A stretch of DNA of 64,000 nucleotides from Dromaius novaehollandiae (taxonomy: Eukaryota > Chordata > Aves > Casuariiformes > Dromaiidae), in the NCBI RefSeq assembly GCF_036370855.1, contig NC_088099.1:34368501-34432500 (forward strand), read 5' to 3'. The translations under genes were made by a program, and so were the position numbers. Positions 26,401 to 64,000 of the stretch are shown one piece after another. How positions within the stretch are numbered: the stretch's first letter is position 1; each line of letters starts with the position of its first letter. Under the pieces are notes generated by a model. It saw nothing but the letters and a program-made list of their open reading frames with translations. It did no database searches and was not told where the DNA came from.

Positions 26401-27727
26401 AGGTTATTTAACCTTGATATAGGTATGCTCAGGGAAAAAGTAAAAAAAAAATAGTAATCAAGACTAGGCCTTAGATAGCAACGAGGAAAGCATTCTTTCT
26501 CAATCAACACACGGTTCATTTAATCACAATCAGCCTATTTGTGTCAAGCAAATGAATGACTAATGGCTAGAAAACCTTACCAGCATTGCTGCAAACCACT
26601 AATTGCTAGTTGGCTAAATGCAAAACATGTATTAGATATAAGTGAGGAAAAGTTTGTAAGAAAAGGTATTACTTTTGGTTAGAGCAAGTATTTAGGTATT
26701 TAGCTGTAAAAAACAGAAAGCTGAGTTTAATTAGATAATTTTACATAATGTTTAGAGAGAACTATTTGCAAGGTTCCAGATGAGGTCGTTAGTTGCTGTT
26801 GAGTGGAGGAATATGCCTAATTATTGCCTGTAAAAGAGACAGAGGTCCGTAGGAAAGCTGATATGAGCTTAATGGTACAGTCTTAAAAAAGAACACTATT
26901 TACACTGAGTATATTATTTTTAATATCCAGTACTTCCCGTGCCTCAAGCCTGTGGGATTTTTTGCTTGGTTTTAGGAGGTTTGTTTGGGGGTCAGGTGGG
27001 TTGGTAGGTTTTGGTAGACTAGGCACGCAGACAGAAAGGAGCAAACAGCTGTAAAGACAAACTAATATTGTTTTGTGACACTACAAACTGAAAAAGAGTG
27101 TCTCATATATTTAATTTGCTCATAATTTTCATGTTGGATCCTAAGAAGATCATGATTCTTTTTGACATCATCTCATGTCTCAAAAGGGCATCTTCACACT
27201 GCATAAGGAAATGGTTCTGCAGAGCAACTTATTTACTGAAAGGAAACGCAACCCCCAACTCTGTAAGTATCTACTGGCTGTAAGTTAAATGATATTTATT
27301 TACACAGCTGCAAAAGCCACATGATTAAGATGAAGCAGCTATTCTGAACTAAAGAAACAAAAACAATACATATTCTTCCAAAAAGTGGGTAAGGATAAAT
27401 GCATATGTAACATGGACTTCCATTCATTATCTATGAGTTTTTTCAGTCTTAAATCAGCTTGCCACATGACGCCCAAGTTGTAATGAATAAAATCAATCAA
27501 GTAAAAAGAGCTTTTAGAAAAAAAAGCACAGTAGCTTGAAGATGCTCATTTTCGACATATAAGAATCCCAATTCCATTATTAGTAAGTTGTTGCTTAAGG
27601 TTTTTTTTCTATTACAAAGCAGAAATTAATCCACGTTCAGCAGCCCATGTCCAGTAAGCTTAAGCATATGTCATTTTGTAGCACTGGACTAGCTCATTAG
27701 TATAACTGAAGAAAACAGTCATCTGGG
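23493..27727. other. AT-rich intergenic DNA
   Basis: No gene recognised. The only structured feature is a 22-bp tandem duplication at 24060-24103. Open frames (for example 111 codons at 25099-25434, minus strand) show no domain and no splice-consistent partners. Confidence 0.5.
24060..24103. repeat. 22-bp tandem duplication
   Basis: Two adjacent 22-bp copies, 24060-24081 and 24082-24103, beginning TCAAGATGCTTATTAA, differ at one base (T versus C). This looks like a recent slippage or small duplication event. Confidence 0.9.
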
Positions 27728-27753
27728 TTTTTTTTTTTTTTTTTTTTTTTTTT
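27728..27753. repeat. Homopolymer T26
   Basis: An uninterrupted run of 26 T about 0.55 kb upstream of the CpG island. No retrocopy body is recognisable on either side. Confidence 0.95.
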
Positions 27754-28309
27754 GAGGTGAAACTGTCTCTAATACCTGGCTTCAAGCTTGACGCTCCACA
27801 GTTGAGGCCTCCTTCAATACCAGGCTGCAAGTAAAATTACAAACTTATTCTTTCTTGCACTTAATGACCTTTTTCAGGTGTAAATTCACACAGCAACAAT
27901 TTTCACGATCTCTTATTATCAATGGTTTCTTTTGTAAATGTTTGAAAATAGGCTGATCCCATTTGCCACTGGAGTTTTGGCAATTGAAACTAAATTACCT
28001 TTGTCAAGCTGTGTACAGTATCTGCTGTTCAATCTGCGACCTGAGGACAACTAGTGATTAGGGGCTGTTTTAAGTGGTTTAACTCTGCCACCTCCACAGT
28101 GTTTTCATTTCAAAATATAACAGCGTTTAGAACTGGTTCATAAGAAACATGATTCAGGAAATTTCGAAACGCTTATCTTGGTATCTGCTCCAACAGGCAG
28201 TTTTTGAAGGTTAAATACCTAAGAAGAACGACTTTTTTTTTTCTTTTTAATTGAGCTGTTTAGTATGCAGCTCTTGTTCTGCCTCTGTTTGCTGCACTTG
28301 TAGCATAAC
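27754..28309. other. Transition from AT-rich DNA to the CpG island
   Basis: No coding feature. Composition changes abruptly to CpG-rich at about 28,310. A divergent promoter-associated transcript could start here, but nothing in the sequence proves one. Confidence 0.5.
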
Positions 28310-28641
28310 CGCGTAAGCAACCGAGCCGGTGCGGGCGGGCGAGCAGGCCCCTGCGCGGAAACCCGGCTCCCGCGGGACCCCCGAGCGGCAGGAGCCCGCG
28401 GAGACCAACCGCTCCTCCTGAGACCGGCAACTGCCACCCCAGCCCGCCTGCTGCCGACGATGAAGTGAACGCCGGCTCGCCGCGAGCGCCCCACAACTGC
28501 GACTGCGCGAGCCGGGCCGGGGCCGCACGGCCCCTCACGCGCGGGGGCGGGGCGGAGGCGCTGAATGCCGCGCCGAGGGGGCGGGGCTACGCTCTGGCGA
28601 AAGACCCGGATGAGCGGTGTGACGCTATGCGCCGCTCCCCG

Positions 28642-28672
28642 CCAATGCGAGGGCGTGGCGGCGGATTTTGAA
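28642..28672 (+). promoter_or_regulatory. SGO1: CCAAT box plus CDE/CHR cell-cycle element
   Basis: CCAAT (28642-28646, NF-Y type) is followed by GGCGGC (28657-28662), a 4-nt spacer GGAT, and the canonical CHR TTTGAA (28667-28672). This arrangement binds the DREAM and MuvB-B-MYB/FOXM1 complexes and gives repression in G0/G1 and activation in G2/M. That fits shugoshin, a mitotic protein. Motif and spacing are seen directly; complex binding is inferred from known cell-cycle promoters. Confidence 0.7.
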
Positions 28673-29190
28673 CGGCGCGAGGCGGCCGCAACCGTTAACC
28701 GCCGGTCGCGCGGGGCTGCTCCGCCGCCGTCTGGGACCGAGCGCGCAGGCAGCGGCCGCTGCCATCGCCAGGCAAGCTGGGGCTCCGGCCGGTCGCGCCG
28801 TATCTGGAGACGGGGGAGGGGCTCCGGCCGCAGGCTTCCCCTCGGTGGTCCAACGGCGGGCCGCGGCCGGGGACGGTGACTGTGACTGGGGCGGGATCGC
28901 CTCCGTCGGGGCGCGGACAGTCGTGGCCCGCGTGGGAGGCGCCTCTGGGGACAACGCTTTTCCGAGGAGAGGCGGCTGGTCGGTCGCCGTCCCCCGCAGA
29001 GGGGTAGGGCGGGGGGGGGGGGTGCCGGAGGTTTGCCGTCCGTGTGAAGAAGCCGGGGTCCGGCTGCCCTCACCGCGGTCTCCTGCTCTCTGCCGGCGAC
29101 GGCCCCACCCACGGCTCCAGCCTGCTGCCGCCCCCTCAGTGACCCACCAGTGCCCCCCTCCCCGCCCCGTGGGGAGGCCTCAGCCCGCTC

Positions 29191-29198
29191 TTTGGCGC
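29191..29198 (+). promoter_or_regulatory. E2F-type site TTTGGCGC
   Basis: An exact match to the E2F consensus TTTSGCGC within the 3' part of the CpG island, about 250 bp before the first coding exon. It lies downstream of the presumed start and may act as an intronic or alternative-promoter element. Confidence 0.55.
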
Positions 29199-29446
29199 GG
29201 GCATAGCGCGCTTTGCTGCTCCAGTAGTTAGTGATCGTGACGACAGCCATTCAGCCAAAATTGAACTGAAAATGACCATTTCTGAGCCGTTCCTGTATTT
29301 GCTGGTCTTTCTTATGTATGCACGCACAACTAAAAAGCATCACGAGCTTTTCTGTTGCTTTTCTGTGCACTTTCCTTGGTGTTGGGGAGCACTATACTAC
29401 GCTAGCTTACTGAGTTATTTGCCCTTTATATTTCTAAAGGTAGAAG

Positions 29447-33756
<4,310 letters not shown>

Positions 33757-34225
33757 GGTTTCCTGTCACATTCACAAAATCATGAAGAAAGAAAACTTCT
33801 ACCCAGGAAATTGTTATATAATAACATCTGATACAATATGCAATTATGTCTAAGTGTCTAATACCAAGGATATAAAATTAAGGTTTTTCATTTTTAACCC
33901 CGTAACTTGTTTTTAATGAAATGTTATTTTGTATTGAAGACACAAGACTACTTTCACAATTTTGAACAGAATGATCTAACTCTTTTTGGGAGAAGGCATT
34001 CCTGCAATATGAGTCTGTGAGTATATCAGAAATATCTGATGGAAAAGATGGTGAACATAATTTTATAACTTTAATACCCTACTTGATGTCATGGTGATTG
34101 GCATGGATGAGTTCTAAGTGTTTAAGATCGTTGGATTTTTTTAATCGTGTTTGTACAGATCTTGTTTATGTCAAGGCTGTAGTTTCATATTGAAGCTCAT
34201 AATAAATGTCTTAGCATTGAAAAGA
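33757..34225 (+). other. SGO1: SGO1 3' UTR
   Basis: Runs from the TGA to about 20 bases past the AATAAA at 34201-34206. AT-rich, with several ATTTT/TAAT words but no notable structure. Confidence 0.75.
34201..34206 (+). terminator. SGO1: SGO1 poly(A) signal AATAAA
   Basis: Canonical hexamer 445 bp after the stop codon, with a TG-rich stretch starting about 20-50 bases later. It is the first clear AATAAA after the coding region on this strand. Confidence 0.7.
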
Positions 34226-35276
34226 ACTCGGAATTGGTTGGCATTCTTCTTACATGGTTTCTATTGCTGCTTCAGCTGTAATATTCCAAGTAGCACCATC
34301 AGCTGTAGGCACACTGCAACCAGTGTTCTCCTTCCCTCCCACATTTTATTCAGTATGCATGTTCAGAAGCAAGTAATTTGGTGTGTAGCTGGAGCTCAAA
34401 AGTAGCAATTAGAGTTGCTTGGTACTGCTATGAACATGAGTTAACAAACCCAGTACAACTTATAAACTTGTTTTGTCCTGTCTGATTTTCTGTGAGTAGT
34501 GTGAAAAATGCTTTGCCCTAGGGACTGTGGAAGTAGAGACCTGCAAACAGGGTGCTTCACTTCTATGCAGATGCAGAACTTCATGATTTTTGGCCCAAAT
34601 TTGCAAGTGCCTTTTGTTTAAAGGGAAGATCCAGCACATCTAAACTGTCCAGTAAGCAGTATGCTAGAAGAATTCCACTAGAAACCATCCAGCAAGATTT
34701 CAAGGCTGCACGACAATCAAACTAGCATTTCTTTGTCTGCCTATCTATGAAACATCTAAAAAGTGAAAATGGGTTACATCATGAATACAGCAAGAGGAAA
34801 GCTGCATTCAAAATTGTGGGCAACAGTCTTGCCAATCCCACTTCACTAGGCATAAGATCACTTATACCCTAAAATTCTAAATCTGAGTGTAAACCTTTAG
34901 TACTGTAGGAACTTAGGCAGAATGATTTCTTAACTTTCAGGTACTCTTTCAGCAAACAGAGCTTTGCAACTGCTGTTTACTTAGGGACAGAAAAACAACT
35001 TGGTACGTGGAGTAGCCCAAAGTAAGTGGACTTAGTTTTGGCTTGAGTGAGTTTGAACTGCAGTGATTCCTCAATCTCACATGTAGGAAGGATTTAAACT
35101 CTTCTCAGTTGGTTTTCCTAGAATTGCCCTAGGAAAAAGGCAACTTTTCTGAAAGTTACTTTCTATCCTCTGAAATATTCATGGTATGCCCTTATGTGAC
35201 ATCTTCACTGCTGGATTAAAAAAAAAAAAAATCTCTTTACACTTCGTCATTACCTGTCAAGTATTGGACACATGGG
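34226..35276. other. Gap between the converging SGO1 and KAT2B ends
   Basis: No gene recognised. A 13-base A run lies near 35,219-35,231. If the farthest KAT2B poly(A) signal is used, this 1-kb stretch is the only sequence separating the two transcripts. Confidence 0.6.
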
Positions 35277-35840
35277 TTTATTTACAGTAAGCAAACTAAG
35301 TGTACCATGTGAGTAACAGTAGTTGATGTAGGTAAGTATAAGCTCCAGATGGACAGGATTTTACTTCTGTAGGTATTGTTAACAAGTGGCTCTTTAGTGG
35401 GGGAAAAAGAAAAAGAGCAAAGAGCAAGTTCTGTGAGAAGAAAAATCAAAGCTTTTGAATAAGTAAAAGAATTTTTTGAGGTATTAAGGCAACTGGGGTC
35501 AGAGAGCACTGCAGCTCACTTAGTATGAATCTGGGGATGCTCTTTGGACTCTTCACAGGATTTTATACTGAATTCTCAGCTCAGTTTAGCACACCATAAT
35601 CGCTTAAATGCTTCCAAAGAACTCCTAGGCATTCTGAATAGTTTTAACTGCTGCACTTTCGTAGATTCAGTGTATATGTGTAGTGCAAAAGTTAGTGAAA
35701 GAAGAGACCAAAAAAATAGGGTTTTGTGTGTGTATATATATATAATTTAAAACTATTCTGTACCAGTACAATATATTAATTTTACAAATGTAAAATTCAT
35801 CAGCTGTTAAAGCATTTGCAAAACCACATCCTACTGTAAC

Positions 35841-35846
35841 TTTATT
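35841..35846 (-). terminator. KAT2B: Likely KAT2B poly(A) signal
   Basis: AATAAA on the minus strand, about 1.7 kb after the stop. It is preferred only because the resulting UTR length resembles the human gene; the alternatives are listed with the 3' UTR. Confidence 0.4.
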
Positions 35847-36446
35847 GCACAGTATCTATGAAAATATTAATTTTTAAATTAGAAAACAAATGTTCCAATA
35901 TAGAAGAGACAATCTGATTGAAAGACAATAAGAAAATCTACTCTGAAAATAACAAAGTTTCACAGGATACCAAGCTTAACAGGTGCATCTGGAGGCCCAA
36001 TCTACAAAATAGGATTAGAGTATCCAGTACTGGCTATAAAACAACTTTCTCACTGTACCTTAATTATAGAGGCAAATGTAGGTCAGGCTAATTTCATATG
36101 AAGCACTGAGGCAATTCTAGTGTTAACATTTTGAATACCTTGTGTACCACACTACTTCCAGGTAGGTTCTGACATACTTACTGAATCAGCTTGTAATTTA
36201 ACATTGCACAGGCATTTTTCAGGAATATATTCTTTGATACAATATAAGATTGTTTTTCCCAACTTTATCACTACTGAACTTTACCAGTGTAACACCTGTA
36301 AATACAAAACACCAAGAATAAAAGTTAAATTTATTCTTCACAAAAGCAGTTATAAACTTTAGAAAATGTCAAGTGACAGCTTTTTGGCCTGTACTGATCT
36401 CCATTAGGAAGTTAGGTGTACCTCTTAAATGTAGTGTAAGCAGCAA

Positions 36447-36485
36447 AATATATATATTATATATATATATATATATATAATATAA
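36447..36485. repeat. TA-rich microsatellite
   Basis: About 39 bp of nearly pure TA dinucleotides with two phase breaks (TATTATA and TATAATATA). It is self-complementary, so it would fold if transcribed in the KAT2B 3' UTR. Confidence 0.9.
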
Positions 36486-37514
36486 GTGCTCAATTTGATG
36501 ATATATGATGATATACTAACATGAGTTGTAAAATGTTAATATGCTCCTGGGTCTAAATAATCACAGTTAATAAGTATTTACAATAAAGCTTGGTAGAAAA
36601 TCCAGTTTACCACAGAGGGAAATATATAAGCTAGAAGCTGTCATATATTGACTAGTTTTGTGTACAATCATCTTATCCCTACTTTAACAATCTAAAGAAT
36701 TTATCAGTTGAGAGTAGGAAATGGTGTGGATCATGAAGTGCATCAAAACCTTATCCCTACTAAGCCAACTAAAATTAAGTCTAATATATACCAACCAGGC
36801 TTTCTGAAGTTATTCTGTGTACTTATGTCCTGCATAAGCGAAGTCACTATGACATTACACATTTAACCAAATTTTTATTTCATTAGTGGTTATGAGATTG
36901 CAATTTTCAGGTAAAATATTTCTCAAAACCCCAAATCAATAGAAAAACTCGCGTCTGTCAAAGATTCCAGCAGTTCTTTCTCAGAAGTGGCTGCTTTTCT
37001 CTCACAGCTTCTCAACCAGCTGCTTCTTTTAAAAAATAATATCTTATTAAAAAAAAACTATAATGAAACAAATGTTTCAGACCCTCACCCCCAGCTGTTA
37101 TTTTCCCTTACTGTTTTTTCTTTTTCTTTTTTTTTTTTTACTGGAAAAAAATAACTTTTTCAAATAGATACAGTAAGCTATAACATTCACATTCTTTGTC
37201 TAGAAATTTTCTTCATATTCCCAGACGTGCAATTTCCCACATGTTTTGAGGCTGTAGCTGATACACTTATGAACATACTGTAATGGGTACACAAAAGAAA
37301 TTTTCATTAATTTTAAATACATTATAAAGCATTTTAATAAAATAATTTTTGTAACTTCAATATAATACATGTTTGCAAAACTAAAAGGGTTTTTAAAAGT
37401 GCTAATTATTAAACAGAAGTTTCTTGAAAACTTGAAGTCCCACAGCTCCAAAATATAACGGCTTCCCTTGCCTATAAAGTAGGCACACTGATTGGTTGTA
37501 AAAAAGACAAAGTG

Positions 37515-61795
<24,281 letters not shown>

Positions 61796-64000
61796 CTAGA
61801 TACAAAAACAGATGAAATGTTAACATAATAGGATCATTCAAAAAAAGCCAGACTAGACATTAAACACCTAGCTGGGTATAGTGCACTTTACCTATGAAAA
61901 TTGATCTTTGATTATGAGCAATAATTATTGAATTTGAAAATGCAGAAATAAAGAGTTAGAAACTATTTTTACAGAACAAAAAAGAGCATTAATAAGAAAG
62001 AGTTCACACATGGGAAGGCACTGATGTTATACAACAATGACAAAAAAGCGTCTGTTTATCCTGATAAACCAGTATTTTGCAGATGTACTTGCTTTTCTAC
62101 CTCATACAGATTTACAAAATCCCAACAGTGTTAGTCACTAATGATGCTCTTAGGAAGACATTTTCACTCCTTTAAGTGTGCCGCCATAACACTGAATTGC
62201 ACAGAGCTTGCAGGATAGTATTTTCAATTTTAGTTTGGTACACTTACAGAAACAGCATGATTTTAAACCTCTCTTCACGTTACAGGCAAGAGAAATGCCA
62301 TAGAGCAGGCTATGGGGCACACCTGCCTTCACAGGGCCGATACAGCAGCTCCCTTTCAGAGGCCTGAGAGCTGCTCACTCTGTGTTGCACAAAAGGGGTT
62401 CTCAGACCAGAAGTTGACTTGGCACGTTTTTACTCTCTCAAGTCACCTGTATGCACAGAAGCTGTCCAAATTAAATCAACAGGACCACAGAGTACAACTT
62501 TCTGAATACAATAAGGATAGTCAGGATCAAGCCCTACTGTTGCATTTTACATACAGCACGTTTATACCTAGGCAAAGCATGTGTGGTGTTAGCTGCTATC
62601 CAGACAGCTGATAATAGCTTGCAAGTTTACAACAGCTGCTTGACCATCACAGACAAGGCCGAGGCACAAGTTTAGCCTTAACAAGGCTGCCTTGGCAACA
62701 GAGGAGCCGCTGCAGCCCAACCCCTCGATGACTGCTTTCCTGGGCACGGCCAGACACAACATATGCGTGCTTCCCCCAGCACCGCGGTGCCAAAGGGGCT
62801 CAGAAAACCACAGTCCTGAAAAACCTCCTGTTAATGCTCCTCCTTTTTCTTGATGGTTTAACATGTGGCTCGGTTAAGGGGGTATTAGTCACCTGCACTG
62901 CCCACTTGCAGCCATGTCACGTTACGAGTCCCTAAAAGATTGCTTGTGAGCCGCAGCCGCCCAGGCTGGGAAAGCCACATTGGGGGCCAATGTGGGGAAA
63001 GCTGGGCCGCTGGGGAAGGGCTGGCGGGCTGCTTTGAAAGCAGGACCCGGCACCGATCCTCCACATATCTGTTCTTTTCATAAGCACAGTGTTATATCCT
63101 TTTTACACCTATAATTAGGGCAAGATCATGATCCTATACACAGATACTTCTGTACCCCTAACAGTCCGCCTCAAACACAGTCTACCCTCCCTGAAGTGGT
63201 AAAAAGGTATTAATAATAAGAGTAAGGAACAACAAAACCTGGCTCTACCCAACTTTAGCAAGTTCATGTTGGTTTTCATTCCCATTAGCACGAAGCCACT
63301 CTAGTGCCAGGCAGTAATTTGTGCAGAACCAGTGTCACCATCTTGCTTGGGGACCCTTGTTGTAGGAGAGGACAGGCTTTTAACATAGGGACTGCAGAGC
63401 CAAGCCTTCCTCACAAAATAAGGATACTTTTGAAGAGCTAGGCTTTTTTAACAGAAAACATACAATGAACAATCTAGTCACCAGCACCTGCTCTAACTGC
63501 CAGTAAAACATCTGACATTGAGGCTAGCCAAAGCTGAGGACGTTCTGAGACAACCCACTCTCTCGCATATCCCAAGATGTGAATATTGTTGTTTACTTGT
63601 GGGAGATTCTGTCATCAATATGCCAGTTCCGAAACAAGCTGTCACTATTAATTTCATGAGTTTAGGGTTCAGAGATGCAGCTTTGTATTGACAACTCTGT
63701 TCTTTGTTAAATGAGCAGATCTTTTCTGAGGGTGAGGAGAGGAACTATTTTGTTCCCCATTACAATGCTGAATGGAAATGAAATTCTTAACTGTAAATAA
63801 ACTGCGGTACAATTCTCAAATTATTTTTTACTGTTCCATCGTAAAAGCAGAAAGAAGCATATGTTTTTGGAGATCTGGATCTGTGCTGCTTCCGAGGACT
63901 ACTGAAAAGAATATAAGTGACTGGCAATAAATTCTAACTGGCAATGAGCACAATCCCCCAGGCAAGATGAATAACCTTAATTATAAAGTAAAGCCCTAGG
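61796..64000 (-). other. KAT2B: KAT2B intron running off the window
   Basis: No exon of the PCAF N-terminal domain could be found between the first visible exon and the window end, so this is read as part of one intron. A GC-richer patch spans about 62,640-63,060 and contains a perfect inverted repeat with two opposed CCAAT boxes at 62975-62995. Confidence 0.65.
62975..62995. repeat. Inverted repeat with paired CCAAT boxes
   Basis: CCACATTGG (62975-62983) and CCAATGTGG (62987-62995) are perfect 9-bp arms around GGG. Each arm contains a CCAAT box, one per strand. It lies in a GC-richer intronic patch and could be an NF-Y-bound element, but no promoter context supports that directly. Confidence 0.8.

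Larger units (their letters stand above)
28310..29225. promoter_or_regulatory. SGO1: CpG island / SGO1 promoter region
   Basis: About 900 bp of very CpG-rich DNA sits just upstream of the first SGO1 coding exon, so it is taken as its promoter and untranslated first exon. On the plus strand, in order, are a GC box (28577-28586), an E2F-like TGGCGAAA (28595-28602), a CCAAT box (28642-28646), a CDE/CHR pair (28657-28672) and a MYB-type CCGTTA (28692-28697). A further E2F-type TTTGGCGC lies at 29191-29198, probably inside intron 1. The start of transcription is expected shortly downstream of the CHR, around 28,680-28,720, but the first donor site could not be fixed; a GC-type donor CAG|GCAAGC near 28,770 is one candidate. 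The long open frames across the island on both strands are products of its composition. Confidence 0.85.
35277..37514 (-). other. KAT2B: KAT2B 3' UTR (maximum extent)
   Basis: Sequence following the KAT2B stop on the minus strand. Four AATAAA signals lie at 36874-36879, 36330-36335, 35841-35846 and 35277-35282. They would give 3' UTRs of about 0.65, 1.2, 1.7 and 2.25 kb. The human 3' UTR is of the order of 1.5-2 kb, so one of the farther two is favoured. A long TA repeat (36447-36485) lies inside if a distal site is used. Confidence 0.6.

Noticed and set aside
28219-29250. 343-codon open frame on the minus strand across the CpG island
   Set aside because: Arg/Pro/Ala-rich low-complexity translation with no domain. 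Frames on the other strand and in other phases are equally long, which is what CpG-rich DNA gives by chance.

Overview
The window is vertebrate nuclear DNA, most probably from a bird. Three things point that way. There are two CR1-type LINE fragments with the usual sauropsid 3' end. The introns are short: twelve KAT2B exons fit in about 24 kb. The two recognisable genes, SGO1 and KAT2B, lie tail to tail as on human 3p24. A non-avian sauropsid cannot be excluded from sequence alone, and I did not try to name a species.

Layout. Positions 1 to about 28,300 hold no gene that I can support. This is AT-rich intergenic sequence carrying a candidate solo ERVL-type LTR (15,989-16,437, ATTAT on both sides), a 5'-truncated CR1 (about 17,339-18,510, minus strand), microsatellites, two clean inverted repeats and an unexplained GC-rich block (about 13,830-14,750). 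A CpG island at about 28,310-29,225 is the SGO1 promoter. In order it carries a GC box, an E2F-like site, a CCAAT box, a CDE/CHR pair and a MYB-type site, the layout of a G2/M gene. SGO1 follows on the plus strand: eight coding exons from 29,447 to 33,756 encode 606 residues, and a poly(A) signal lies at 34,201.

A gap of about 1 to 2 kb separates SGO1 from the 3' UTR of KAT2B (PCAF), which runs on the minus strand. Twelve KAT2B exons, all with consistent phases and GT..AG borders, encode the C-terminal 484 or so residues. They cover the linker after the PCAF N-terminal domain, the whole GNAT acetyltransferase domain and the whole bromodomain. The upstream exons lie beyond position 64,000. KAT2B introns hold a second CR1 fragment (about 46,638-47,040), a 28-base C run (44,217-44,244), a 29-base A run and a GC-richer block near 52-53 kb.

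The two genes are not known to form one pathway. SGO1 protects centromeric cohesin in mitosis, and KAT2B is a histone acetyltransferase coactivator in SAGA/PCAF complexes; they are simply convergent neighbours. I found no new gene system. The observations most worth checking are the CDE/CHR promoter, the SGO1 protein that keeps its cohesin- and PP2A-binding motifs but shows no KEN box or canonical HP1 motif, the solo LTR with matching 5-bp flanks, and a few hairpins and GC blocks in otherwise plain DNA. Exon borders were read by eye from splice consensus and similarity to the human proteins as I know them; no alignment or search was run.
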